This document shows, piece after piece, positions 35,152 to 43,071 of a DNA stretch of 64,000 nucleotides. Made by a program: the position numbers and the translations under genes. Each line of letters begins with the position of its first letter. The stretch's first letter is position 1. The DNA comes from Aliidiomarina soli (lineage in GTDB: Bacteria; Pseudomonadota; Gammaproteobacteria; Enterobacterales; Alteromonadaceae): positions 434,001 to 498,000 of the forward strand of contig NZ_PIPO01000001.1 in assembly GCF_003986975.1 (NCBI RefSeq), in the 5' to 3' direction. The notes below the pieces were generated by a model. That model had not been told where the DNA came from, made no database searches, and was given only the letters and a program-made list of their open reading frames with translations.

Positions 35152-35155
35152 CAAG

Positions 35156-35590
35156 TTGAATATCGAAATCATGCAAGCCCTTATCACTATCATTGCTGTG
35201 CTAGTCTTTACCACCATTTTGTATAAAGCCATGCCTTATCGGGAACTTAGCGCAACTAAGCCGGGGTTTGTGTTCTTTCCCAAATACAAGCATCGGGTGG
35301 CAAAACCTGATTCAGACTTTCACGTTGAAGAGGTTATGTCGTCGTTAGGGTTCAGGAAAAAAGAATCCCTAAATGGCATAACGATGTACTCACGAGGTTC
35401 CGTACTTGGCGATATATCGATAAAACTTATAAAGGTGAATGTTACCTTTACGCCAATGAATGATGGCAGTCTTGAGTACACAGTTGAACCGGCCTGGGTT
35501 GTAGCTTTCGATACCGGAGACCACTGGCTTTTTAGCAAGGAATTGGGCGACAAGCTGCTATCCGAATCGGATACCAGTAGTGACAATTAG
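35156..35590 (+). CDS. Hypothetical membrane-anchored protein
   Basis: I use the TTG at 35156 (144 residues) because TAGGTGACAA precedes it; ATG 35171 is the alternative. The protein opens with one transmembrane helix (MQALITIIAVLVFTTILYKA) and continues with a soluble domain of alternating strands (ISIKLIKVNVTFTPMNDGSLEYTV). The family is unknown. It follows the preceding gene by four bases and is likely co-transcribed. Confidence 0.5.
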   Translation: MNIEIMQALITIIAVLVFTTILYKAMPYRELSATKPGFVFFPKYKHRVAKPDSDFHVEEVMSSLGFRKKESLNGITMYSRGSVLGDISIKLIKVNVTFTPMNDGSLEYTVEPAWVVAFDTGDHWLFSKELGDKLLSESDTSSDN

Positions 35591-35678
35591 CATGAATCGC
35601 ACTGACGTCTGGTGCTGCAAACAGAAAAGGCAAAAAGGAAGATATTGTCCGGGCTTCAGCGGATAAGGAGATTTATAG

Positions 35679-36002
35679 TTGGACATACAGGTGTCGATTC
35701 TTTTGTTCATTGTGGCGATTCCGCTGTTAACAATCGCGGTAGCGCCGACCTGGCTGGTTTGGCAGCTGGCTGCTAAATGGCTTCCAACTAAACTCATTAC
35801 GCGGCCAAATACGATGGCCTTGGTGAGTGTCACACTTTCATTGGTGACAGCGTACCAGTTCAAACTGGAACTGGAAGGCGGCGCCTTCTCGGCGCCAGGA
35901 TTGTTACTCGGATTATCATTAGTATGGTCGGTACTGCTTATTCCGGTTTGTGCTCTGGCTCAATATTTACGACGACTCAGGTATAAAGAGCGGCGGATGT
36001 AG
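35679..36002 (+). CDS. Three-TM hypothetical membrane protein
   Basis: The TTG start at 35679 follows GGATAAGGAGATT, a strong site. The 107 residues have hydrophobic helices at 5-30, 44-57 and 70-92 and end in a basic RRLRYKERRM tail. No family is recognised. Confidence 0.55.
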   Translation: MDIQVSILLFIVAIPLLTIAVAPTWLVWQLAAKWLPTKLITRPNTMALVSVTLSLVTAYQFKLELEGGAFSAPGLLLGLSLVWSVLLIPVCALAQYLRRLRYKERRM

Positions 36003-36044
36003 CTCAGAAAAGTAAGCTGCGACATGTCGATTTTTTGTGGGAGA

Positions 36045-36569
36045 ATGAAAATTAAGAATCTTTTATTGACGCTGGTTTTCTTGCTTAGCGCCTGCAGCTC
36101 TGCTGAGGTTACGGACTACATTCATCAGCCCACCCAGGAGTTGCGTGACAGCATTATCCATAGCGGCCAGCAGGAAGTTAGCGGCATCCATGGGCGTGAA
36201 TTTATCATTGTGCCTGACTTCAGTACGTTTTCTCGATCTTACTCCATCAACCAGGCACGTCTGATCATTGTTTCAGAACGAACTACCTCGATTAGCATTA
36301 AAGAGGCCAGATTAATCCATACAGATTCAGGTGAGTCCGAACTTATAGAGTTGAATCAGCAGTATGAGGTAGCGACCTTAGTGCCAGGCGCTGGGGTCTA
36401 CCTTGGGTTTGTACCGCTGTTAGATATAGATTTTGCCGATTATGAACATTTCAACCAGGCCAAAGAGCTCGACCTGGTTATTTCTTACCGCATCGCAGGC
36501 GGTGAGTTAAAAACTCAAACCATGAGACTGAAATTGGTGACCAGGAACGACATTGCATGGGTCACATAG
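36045..36569 (+). CDS. Predicted lipoprotein
   Basis: ATG 36045 follows GTGGGAGA. The 174-residue product has a lipoprotein signal KIKNLLLTLVFLLSACSS (lipobox LSAC). The mature part is beta-rich (HGREFIIVPDFSTFSRSYS; LDLVISYRIAGGELKTQTM). No family is recognised. Ser+2 and Ser+3 suggest transfer to the outer membrane by the Lol pathway. Confidence 0.65.
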   Translation: MKIKNLLLTLVFLLSACSSAEVTDYIHQPTQELRDSIIHSGQQEVSGIHGREFIIVPDFSTFSRSYSINQARLIIVSERTTSISIKEARLIHTDSGESELIELNQQYEVATLVPGAGVYLGFVPLLDIDFADYEHFNQAKELDLVISYRIAGGELKTQTMRLKLVTRNDIAWVT

Positions 36570-36640
36570 CGAATTGCACCAACATAGCGGCGCTACGTGT
36601 GTCGTAAGGCGTTTTTAAAGGATTAAAGGTTGAGGGAATT

Positions 36641-37009
36641 ATGGATTTAGGGAATTGGGACAGCGCCGTCGTGAAAGCCGTCTTTATCACGTCATTAATC
36701 GCTCCAGTGTATTTTTTCTTTGCAGCAGGGAGCCCCAGCACATTTGACCAATTCACTGGCTATTTGATGGTGGTATTCTTTTTTTACTGCGTCTATCTGA
36801 TGCAGTCAGTGATGGGCTGGGCGTTTGTGGGTTTTCCAGTGCATTGGCTGATTACCAAATATGGAAATGGCAGGCCTTACTGGTATGTGGTGGCGGTTGC
36901 CTTACTTACGGTGCTGATGATGATTGTTTTGGCGCATCCGGTGGCTCTTATTTATGGCGCGGCTGCGCTGATTCAGGCTGTGTTGTTCAGATATTACGCG
37001 TATAAATAG
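36641..37009 (+). CDS. Hypothetical polytopic membrane protein
   Basis: The 122 residues have four hydrophobic stretches (11-28, 36-55, 60-72 and 82-115). A conserved-looking FVGFPVHWLITKYGNG loop is reminiscent of small uncharacterised inner-membrane families. AGGTTGAGGGAATT precedes the ATG. This is the last gene of the small-gene run. Confidence 0.55.
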   Translation: MDLGNWDSAVVKAVFITSLIAPVYFFFAAGSPSTFDQFTGYLMVVFFFYCVYLMQSVMGWAFVGFPVHWLITKYGNGRPYWYVVAVALLTVLMMIVLAHPVALIYGAAALIQAVLFRYYAYK

Positions 37010-37069
37010 GGACCGTGTCAGCGTATAGACGCATAAGCACCGCCATTCGCGGATTTACTTCGTATTCAC

Positions 37070-37108
37070 AAAAAAAACGGAGCGGTTCCTAACGTGGCGC
37101 CGCTCCGT
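37070..37108 (-). terminator. Intrinsic terminator of DUF3096 gene
   Basis: On the reverse strand a nine-base stem (ACGGAGCGG / CCGCTCCGT, 37077-37108) with a 14-base loop is followed by eight Ts (37070-37077 read in reverse). It lies 50 bp beyond the stop of the 45-residue gene and faces it. Confidence 0.75.
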
Positions 37109-37158
37109 CGTTCATAGGCTTAAGGACTGTCGAAAACTGCCCGAGTCGCTTGCCTGAT

Positions 37159-37296
37159 TTACAGCCCCAAAATTTGGATGACGCCGATAGCAATAAGGTA
37201 AATAGCCACAACATAGTTAAGCAGCTTAGGCTTAATCAATATCAGAATGCCAGCTATGATGGAGAGTACCGGAATAAGAGTGATGTGCAGAGTCAT
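37159..37296 (-). CDS. DUF3096 small membrane protein
   Basis: A 45-codon reverse-strand gene runs from ATG 37296, preceded by AAAAGGACAAG, to TAA at 37159. The product is one long hydrophobic hairpin: LHITLIPVLSIIAGILILI, KPKLLNYVVAIYLIAIG, VIQILGL. This matches the short DUF3096 family, whose members are about 45-60 residues with a central PKLLNYIVAIYLI-like stretch. The function is unknown. A good intrinsic terminator follows. Confidence 0.75.
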   Translation of the reverse strand: MTLHITLIPVLSIIAGILILIKPKLLNYVVAIYLIAIGVIQILGL

Positions 37297-37455
37297 AATC
37301 TTGTCCTTTTATTCTGTAGCTTAATTAATTAGTTAGTTGGTCAGGGCAGTGTGCGCCCCGCAGCGGCGGAAGGCAATGGATTAAAATAGCGAGTTACGGC
37401 TGCATACACGGGGTAAAGTGAGCAGTACTCCCGGGGGAACTCTCCAGATAAGGTT

Positions 37456-38292
37456 GTGATTATGAAACACACTGCATTATCAGCGATATCGCTGCAAAAA
37501 TACTTGCCACGCCTCGTTGGCTTGCTTCCTGTCGTGCTGGTGCTGAGCTTTTCGGTTCGCGAGGGTTCCATCGTTAATAAGCATGTGCCACTGAGTTCAA
37601 CGGCGGCGCTTGGCTCTATTTTCCTTTTGTTGGTGTTGGTTGTGTTGTGGGGCGTAGGAAACCTTTTAGGGCGTATACTGATGCGTGTTTACGCTAAGTT
37701 AGGCGGCCCTCCGTCAGTATCTGCGCTGAAATTTAGTATCGCTGCGATAGCGTTAACCATAGCCGGAGCGGCCATGGGTTATCACTTTGGTACTCAGGCG
37801 GGGCAGGTTGTTGCCGAGCGGTGGCAACCGCGTGTTATCTTAAATTCAGAAGGCCTTGTCAGGCAAACACTCAGCCATGAGGGAGCAGAGGTCAGCGAGA
37901 TGCGACCGACGCAAAGGAACTGGCCTCATGAGTTTAACTGGAATTCAGAACAGGCGACGCTGACACTCGATGCAGATAGGGCGGTTAGTATTCGTGTGCC
38001 GTTTCTGCAGCAACTAATTTCCTATAAGCCTGAAATAAGCTACGTATCGTTCATCAGGGTTCAACCCGTGGTGTGGCATGACAACGAGTATCTGGCGGTA
38101 CTGATGACGCTGCGACCTACCTCTCAGCGTTCTGCATTGGCTGTTTTTGATGTGCAGGGGCAACTCATTTATGAGGAGCTATTACAGCGATGCCTGCATC
38201 CTGAAGAACAACAGTTTGCGAGCTCCAATGTAGGCGGCAGTCAGATGCTGATGGTGAATCATTGCCATGCATTTACCCTGGTCGCCTTTTAG
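37456..38292 (+). CDS. Hypothetical membrane protein with periplasmic domain
   Basis: The 278 residues start at ATG 37456 (or 37462). Three hydrophobic helices are visible at 18-36, 48-70 and 90-112, then a soluble C-terminal domain of about 150 residues with strands such as QATLTLDADRAVSIRVPFLQ and SALAVFDVQGQLIYEELLQ. Two cysteines near the end (QRCLHPE, NHCHAF) could form a disulfide if the domain is periplasmic. The family is not recognised. Confidence 0.6.
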   Translation: MIMKHTALSAISLQKYLPRLVGLLPVVLVLSFSVREGSIVNKHVPLSSTAALGSIFLLLVLVVLWGVGNLLGRILMRVYAKLGGPPSVSALKFSIAAIALTIAGAAMGYHFGTQAGQVVAERWQPRVILNSEGLVRQTLSHEGAEVSEMRPTQRNWPHEFNWNSEQATLTLDADRAVSIRVPFLQQLISYKPEISYVSFIRVQPVVWHDNEYLAVLMTLRPTSQRSALAVFDVQGQLIYEELLQRCLHPEEQQFASSNVGGSQMLMVNHCHAFTLVAF

Positions 38293-38345
38293 CTCTCAAT
38301 CCGCTATGGTAGGTTTCATAAAATCAATAACCGCCAGCTGACACT

Positions 38346-39221
38346 ATGACCAGTAGTATTTTTTCGCAGTTAGTATTACCGCTAAGCCTGTTTATTATCA
38401 TGTTCGGTATGGGCCTGAGCTTGCAGCGCCAGGACTTCGCGCGTGTAGTGAAATTCCCCAAAGCAGTGGCTATAGGGTTGTTAGGTCAAATGGTGTTGTT
38501 ACCGGCGATGGGCTTTCTCATTGCAGCGTTGTTTCTCGGCACGCCAGCGCTGGCAGTCGGCCTGGTCTTACTGGCAGCTTGCCCTGGTGGCACCACGTCG
38601 AATTTAATTTCATACCATGCGCGTGGCGATCTTGCGTTGTCAGTGACTCTGACCGCTATTACCAGCGTGCTGACCATCATCACAATTCCGATTGTGGTGG
38701 GACTGGCACTTGCCGTATTTAAAAATACTGAAGTACCAATCGAATTACCCATCGCACGCATGGTGCTGACCCTCTTTCTGATCACCTTATTGCCCATTTT
38801 CCTCGGCATGTTGGTGCGTGCTTTACGCACCCAACTAGCGCAGCGTTTAGAGCCTAAAATCAGCGCCTTTGGCGCGATATTTTTAGGCCTACTGATCATC
38901 ATTATCCTGTATCAACAGGGCGACAGCTTACTCGGCCAGTTAGTGAGTGCAGGGCCGACTGCGCTGTTATTGAATGTGGCAATGATGGCAGTCGGCTTTA
39001 TGTTGGCCGTGTGGTTCAATCTTAATGATCGTCAGCGCGCGTCTATTACCGTTGAAGTGGGCGTACAAAACTCCACCCTGGCGATTTTAATTGCCTCAAC
39101 CGTGCTCAATGACGGCACCATTGCACTGCCTGCTGCCATGTATTCATTGGCGATGTATCTGACCGGCGGGAGTTTTATAGTGTGGCGTCGGTGGCAGGGT
39201 AAGCGGGCTTTAGCGCTGTAA
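38346..39221 (+). CDS. Bile acid:sodium symporter (BASS) family protein
   Basis: The 291 residues have nine to ten transmembrane helices. Family marks are FGMGLSLQRQDFARV near the start, LAACPGGTTSNLISYHARGDLALSVTLTAI near residue 77-105 (split as LAACPGGTTSNLISY and HARGDLALSVTLTAI), and EVGVQNSTLAILIASTVL near 238. The GGTTSN and EVGVQN segments form the sodium site in characterised members. It probably takes up an organic acid with Na+, which suits a marine cell. The substrate is unknown. Confidence 0.9.
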   Translation: MTSSIFSQLVLPLSLFIIMFGMGLSLQRQDFARVVKFPKAVAIGLLGQMVLLPAMGFLIAALFLGTPALAVGLVLLAACPGGTTSNLISYHARGDLALSVTLTAITSVLTIITIPIVVGLALAVFKNTEVPIELPIARMVLTLFLITLLPIFLGMLVRALRTQLAQRLEPKISAFGAIFLGLLIIIILYQQGDSLLGQLVSAGPTALLLNVAMMAVGFMLAVWFNLNDRQRASITVEVGVQNSTLAILIASTVLNDGTIALPAAMYSLAMYLTGGSFIVWRRWQGKRALAL

Positions 39222-39258
39222 CTGCTATAACCATTCGTTTTTACTTTTCGGAGGTTTC

Positions 39259-39957
39259 TTGGGGGCTTCAACTAGTATTGATGACTTTATCGCGCCCGCC
39301 TGCGATGCGTTTGTGGATATTTTATTCCAGGACGAAGCTATCTTATTGATTAACAAGCCTGCGGGCCTGCTTAGTCTATCCGGTAAAAACTCACGTAACC
39401 TCGACTCGGTACATTATCGCCTGGTTAATGGTCAGCCAGGGGTTAGCGCTCCGTTTTGCGAAGCTAAATTACCGCACCGGCTCGATTTCGGCACCTCAGG
39501 TGTCATGGTGGTTGCGCTCAACCAGCAGGCTACACAGCACCTTAATCATCAGTTCCAGGTCGGCACAGTGCAAAAGCGCTATCTCGCTATATTGGAAGGG
39601 TGGGTGAACGAGAACGAAGGCGTCATCAGCGCGCCGATCGCTAAAGATAAAAGCCAGTTTCCGCGGGTTAAAATTTGCAGCAGCACCGGCAAAGCGGCAA
39701 CCAGCCACTTCCGTGTCTTAGAACGGCTCACTCAACCGCAGCGAACCCTGGTGGAATTTACCCCTGTGACCGGACGCACGCATCAGCTCAGGATCCATAG
39801 CCTGTTTATGGGCCACCCCATTCTTGGTTGTGATTTATATCACAACGCAACCAGTCAACAACTGGCAGATAGATTGCAACTGCACGCCAGCGATCTATAT
39901 TTTCAACATCCGCTGACCGGCGAGCCGTGTCATGGTCACTGCACCAGCCCTTTTTAA
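39259..39957 (+). CDS. RluA-family pseudouridine synthase
   Basis: The 232 residues start at TTG 39259 behind CGGAGG. The catalytic motif HRLDFGTSGVMV holds the nucleophilic Asp76, and the family residues LLINKPAGLLS and TGRTHQLRIH are clear. There is no S4 domain, so it resembles the small RluA type acting on 23S rRNA and tRNA. The exact target uridine cannot be told. It stands immediately upstream of the first interspersed repeat. Confidence 0.9.
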   Translation: MGASTSIDDFIAPACDAFVDILFQDEAILLINKPAGLLSLSGKNSRNLDSVHYRLVNGQPGVSAPFCEAKLPHRLDFGTSGVMVVALNQQATQHLNHQFQVGTVQKRYLAILEGWVNENEGVISAPIAKDKSQFPRVKICSSTGKAATSHFRVLERLTQPQRTLVEFTPVTGRTHQLRIHSLFMGHPILGCDLYHNATSQQLADRLQLHASDLYFQHPLTGEPCHGHCTSPF

Positions 39958-40103
39958 AGAGATGCCTGACAGGTTGTGGTCTCCCTGCTTCTTTACCATT
40001 CGCTGTCACTACGCGTATAGCCGAAGCAGGGCGCACGCGTTGCAGTTGCGGGCGGGAGTTAATTTCAGTATGGTTAATAACATAATAGTAACGTTCGCCA
40101 GGG

Positions 40104-40229
40104 ATATCAGGCATAGTGATACTGCGCATCGAGTAAGCTCAGTTTGTTTCCCAAGGGAAAGAGTCTCCTCATAACGAAATCCCCGCTATATCAATTACCT
40201 GACGCCGATACCGCTCGCAAAACCGCGTG
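40104..40229 (+). repeat. Interspersed repeat, copy A
   Basis: About 126 bp, matching copy B (41922-42048) throughout, including an uninterrupted ~30-base core (CCCAAGGGAAAGAGTCTCCT onwards). The core contains the dyad TTTCCC-AA-GGGAAA. Both copies start ATATCAGGCA and end in AAACCG-type sequence. No gene lies inside. Together copies A and B are direct repeats around the CDGSH gene. Confidence 0.8.
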
Positions 40230-40261
40230 GGCCGATTATAAAAATTTGTTCTGTGCTTCGC

Positions 40262-40311
40262 GCTCCAACAGACGCGGCTAAGGCCGCGCCGCTTAGCTTA
40301 GGCGTTATGCC
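40262..40311 (+). other. Degenerate attC-like site
   Basis: GACGCGGC-taag-GCCGCGCC forms a hairpin, followed by GCTTAGCTTAGGCGTTATGC. The last seven bases, GTTATGC, equal the right-hand core of the good attC at 42600, and the approach GCTTA..TTAGGC is the usual attC spacing. The left core box is only weakly recognisable (CTCCAAC), so the site is partial or decayed. Confidence 0.45.
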
Positions 40312-40333
40312 TGTTGAAGAGTAAGGTAAGATT

Positions 40334-41884
40334 ATGAATCCAATAGTTGCAGATAATAAACCCGCCAAAGTAACCCTCTTAAAAGATACGGAGTATTATT
40401 TTTGCTCCTGTGGTCGTTCTGGCAATCAACCATTTTGTGATGGTTCGCATGCAGGAACAGACTTTAAGCCCAAATCATTTATCGCCGAAGAAAGCGGCGA
40501 AGCGTATTTATGTCAATGTAAGCATTCTACTGACCTGCCTTTTTGTAATGGGGCTCACAAGCAGTTCGATGATACTGCGATTGGAAAAGAAGGTCCTGGG
40601 ATCCAAAACAATGCGGACAATATCCCGGTTGCGAATGTATCGAAGGAAGAACCCACCGTTGAGTTCATTCATCAATTAGCCCGGGAAGGCTTATCCAAGA
40701 TGGGGCACCATGGCCCCATGACGTCAATGGGGGTGCCGCGTTATCAGTTGCCGCTCTGGGATGACATTCAGGTGATGGTGGCACAAATGGCAACCAAACC
40801 ATTGTTCGAGGACGCCCTTGTAAATACTGAGTTAGTGATCGGGCCCAAAGCAAAGAAGCCATTGATATTAAAGATTCCATTATTCGTTTCTGATATGAGT
40901 TTTGGCGCCTTATCTGAAGAGGCTAAACTGGCTTTGGCAAAAGGTGCCGAGTTAGCTGGTACAGGTATTTGCTCTGGCGAGGGCGGCATGCTACCTGAAG
41001 AGCAGCAAGCTAATTCTCGCTACTTTTATGAGCTCGCCAGCGCGCAGTTTGGCTATGACGAAGCAAAACTGAAAGATGTTCAGGCTTTTCATTTTAAAGG
41101 CGGGCAAGGTGCCAAGACTGGAACAGGCGGTCACCTTCCGGGCAATAAAAATATTGGCAAAATTTCTGAAGTTCGTGGTATTCCAGCGGGAGAGGCAGCA
41201 ATATCGCCGCCAACGTTTAAAGATTTACACACTGCTGAAGATTTTAAAAAATTTGCTGATCGCGTTCGCGAAGTGACTGGCGGCATCCCGATTGGTTTTA
41301 AACTGAGTGCCAACCACATTGAAAAAGATATTCAATTCGCTTTGGATGCCGGCGCAGACTATATCATTTTGGATGGTCGCGGCGGCGGTACTGGTGCCGC
41401 GCCTGCAATGTTTCGTGACCACATTAGTGTGCCAACTATACCGGCTCTGGCGCGCGCAAGACGCTATCTTGACGCACAAGGTGTAGGTAATGACGTCACT
41501 CTTATTATTACCGGCGGCCTGCGTGTCCCAATGGATTTTGTGAAAGCAATGGCATTAGGTGCTGACGGCGTCGCTCTGTCAAACAGTGCAATGCAATCCA
41601 TAGGCTGTGTAGCTGCACGCATGTGCAACACAAACAATTGTCCGGCGGGAATTGCTACCCAAAAAGCAGATTTGCGTCAGCGACTCAATGTTGATAAATC
41701 AGCAGGACAACTGAAGAATTTCTTTGAAGCGTCGGTTGAACTTATGCAAGTCATGGCGAGAGCCTGTGGCCATGATGCGTTGGCCCATTTCAATAAAGAA
41801 GACCTGGCAACGTTCAATCGCGAGATGGCACTGCTGTCTGGGATACCATATTCAGGATTTGCGGACCTGGAAAAATCGGTATAA
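40334..41884 (+). CDS. CDGSH iron-sulfur / FMN glutamate-synthase fusion protein
   Basis: In 516 residues, two N-terminal CDGSH zinc-finger-like [2Fe-2S] sites are present: Cys24-x-Cys26...Cys35-Asp-Gly-Ser-His39, and Cys60-x-Cys62...Cys71-Asn-Gly-Ala-His75 (Asp replaced by Asn). From about 100 the glutamate-synthase FMN barrel follows, with LFVSDMSFGALSEEAK, GGQGAKTGTGGHLPG, DGRGGGTGAAPAMF and CNTNNCPAGIATQ. It lacks the GltB amidotransferase and GltD partners, so the electron donor and substrate are open. It is flanked by direct repeats A and B and by an attC-like core 20 bp upstream. Confidence 0.9.
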   Translation: MNPIVADNKPAKVTLLKDTEYYFCSCGRSGNQPFCDGSHAGTDFKPKSFIAEESGEAYLCQCKHSTDLPFCNGAHKQFDDTAIGKEGPGIQNNADNIPVANVSKEEPTVEFIHQLAREGLSKMGHHGPMTSMGVPRYQLPLWDDIQVMVAQMATKPLFEDALVNTELVIGPKAKKPLILKIPLFVSDMSFGALSEEAKLALAKGAELAGTGICSGEGGMLPEEQQANSRYFYELASAQFGYDEAKLKDVQAFHFKGGQGAKTGTGGHLPGNKNIGKISEVRGIPAGEAAISPPTFKDLHTAEDFKKFADRVREVTGGIPIGFKLSANHIEKDIQFALDAGADYIILDGRGGGTGAAPAMFRDHISVPTIPALARARRYLDAQGVGNDVTLIITGGLRVPMDFVKAMALGADGVALSNSAMQSIGCVAARMCNTNNCPAGIATQKADLRQRLNVDKSAGQLKNFFEASVELMQVMARACGHDALAHFNKEDLATFNREMALLSGIPYSGFADLEKSV

Positions 41885-41921
41885 CAGGTTTATTCAGCGG
41901 GTCGCATGTGCGAACACCCAT

Positions 41922-42048
41922 ATATCAGGCACAGCGATATCGCGAAACGAGCATGCTCAGTTTGTTTCCCCAAGGGAAAGAGTCTCCTCATAACGAAACC
42001 CTCGCTATATCAATTGCCTGACTTCGATACCGCTAGAAAAACCGAGTG
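41922..42048 (+). repeat. Interspersed repeat, copy B
   Basis: About 127 bp with the same order as copy A: ATATCAGGCA, then a variable 20 bp, GCTCAGTTTGTTTCCCC, the ~30-base core, TCGCTATATCAATT, and a GATACCGCT tail. It begins 38 bp after the CDGSH gene's stop. Between this copy and the next gene lies TTAGACGCC...TTAGTTAGGG, a weak attC-type boundary at about 42086-42113. Confidence 0.8.
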
Positions 42049-42125
42049 CACAAAGCGCGCTGGCGTACTATACAAAGGTTAGCGGCTCGATTAGACGCCT
42101 TGCCTTAGTTAGGGGTAGGTCAGAC

Positions 42126-42584
42126 GTGAAAGCAAAAGAGATTACCTTAGATGACGACCTTCATAGTCTTGTTGGGCAGATTAACTGCGCTTCGTGGGAT
42201 GAGGCCAACGAAATGTCTGAATACGATTATGAGAGCCTCAAAAGATATCTTGAACGCTCCGACACTATCTTCATCGCGTGCAACGAGGAATCTGAGCAAG
42301 GTACTGTCCTTCTAGGTATCGCTTCTTCCAGAATTGAGATGAAGCCATACAGAATGGACCTATGGCTTTACGTTGATGAAGTAGACGTTTGCGTAGACCA
42401 GAGGAACAAAGGAGCTGGAAAACTTATCATGCAGACCCTAATCGAGATCGCAAAAAAAGAAGGTTGCAAGCAAGTATGGTTGGGCACAGAGGTTGATAAC
42501 GCTCCGGCAAATGCTCTATATCGATCTCTTGATCCAGATGAGGTTGCCGAAGTCATTGGGTACACCTATGAAACCGATGAGTAG
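42126..42584 (+). CDS. GNAT acetyltransferase, gene cassette
   Basis: The 152 residues start at GTG 42126. Motif A reads DVCVDQRNKGAGKLIMQTLIEIA (split as DVCVDQRNKGAGK and LIMQTLIEIA), followed by QVWLGTEVDNAPANALYRSL, the motif-B region typical of aminoglycoside/other GNATs in cassettes. Immediately downstream is a canonical attC, so this is a gene cassette. The gene is A-rich compared with flanking chromosomal genes. The substrate is unknown. Confidence 0.85.
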   Translation: MKAKEITLDDDLHSLVGQINCASWDEANEMSEYDYESLKRYLERSDTIFIACNEESEQGTVLLGIASSRIEMKPYRMDLWLYVDEVDVCVDQRNKGAGKLIMQTLIEIAKKEGCKQVWLGTEVDNAPANALYRSLDPDEVAEVIGYTYETDE

Positions 42585-42599
42585 CCACAATCGTCCGGC

Positions 42600-42657
42600 G
42601 CATAACAATCAAATGCAGCGGACGCAGTAAACTGCGTCGCTGATTTAGGCGTTATGC
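42600..42657 (+). other. Integron attC recombination site
   Basis: The outer cores are GCATAAC (42600-42606) and GTTATGC (42651-42657), exact complements. Inside, CAGCGGACGCAGT pairs with ACTGCGTCGCTG leaving one G unpaired on the left arm, the extrahelical base that orients attC folding. TTTAGGC just before the right core is the usual attC flank. The site is 58 bp, near the lower limit for attC. Confidence 0.85.
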
Positions 42658-42675
42658 TTTTGAAAGGAACTAAAG

Positions 42676-43020
42676 ATGATATTCAATACAGAAGATTTTG
42701 AAAAAGAGCTTCCCCTACCAGCAAATCAAAAATGGGAGGAGGGTGTTTGGGACATTGAGGCATATAAAAGAGGTAGCATGTCTCTTATTTATTTCGCGCC
42801 TGAAGGGCATGATTATCAAACACCGCATGACCAAGATGAGCTTTACTTTGTAATTGAGGGGGCCGGTCAAATTGAAATAGAGGGTGTCATTCATCCTTTT
42901 AAAAGAGGTTCGTCCATTTTCGTTGCAGCGGGTCAGCAACACCAATTTATTGGCGAGCTTTCTGGTATGAAAATGTGGGTAGTATTTTGGGGGCCAAAAG
43001 GTGGCGAGTCAAAAGCATAA
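42676..43020 (+). CDS. Cupin-domain protein, gene cassette
   Basis: The 114-residue single cupin has both motifs: HDYQTPHDQDELYFVIEGAGQIEIEG (split as HDYQTPHDQDELYFVIEG and AGQIEIEG) supplies the His/Glu ligands, and FVAAGQQHQFIG the second His. It probably binds a metal. It starts 18 bp after the attC right core behind GAAAGGAAC, and GCATAAC overlaps its stop codon, so it is the second cassette of the pair. The function is unknown. Confidence 0.85.
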   Translation: MIFNTEDFEKELPLPANQKWEEGVWDIEAYKRGSMSLIYFAPEGHDYQTPHDQDELYFVIEGAGQIEIEGVIHPFKRGSSIFVAAGQQHQFIGELSGMKMWVVFWGPKGGESKA

Positions 43021-43060
43021 CAGTCGGCTCATGTACGACCTCCGTTCCGTCAGCTGGAAA
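43015..43060 (+). other. Truncated attC (left half only)
   Basis: GCATAAC at 43015-43021 overlaps the cupin stop exactly as at the GNAT cassette, and is followed by AGTCGGCTCATGTACGACC. No GTTRRRY partner follows before the LysR gene ends at 43072. The array seems to have been broken at this point. Confidence 0.55.
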
Positions 43061-43071
43061 ACGAAGACTAG

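Noticed and set aside
42060-42113. TTAGACGCC...GTTAGGG after repeat copy B as a full attC site.
   Set aside because: The right box ends in G instead of Y, no left box or stem is found. Kept only as a weak boundary in the copy B entry.
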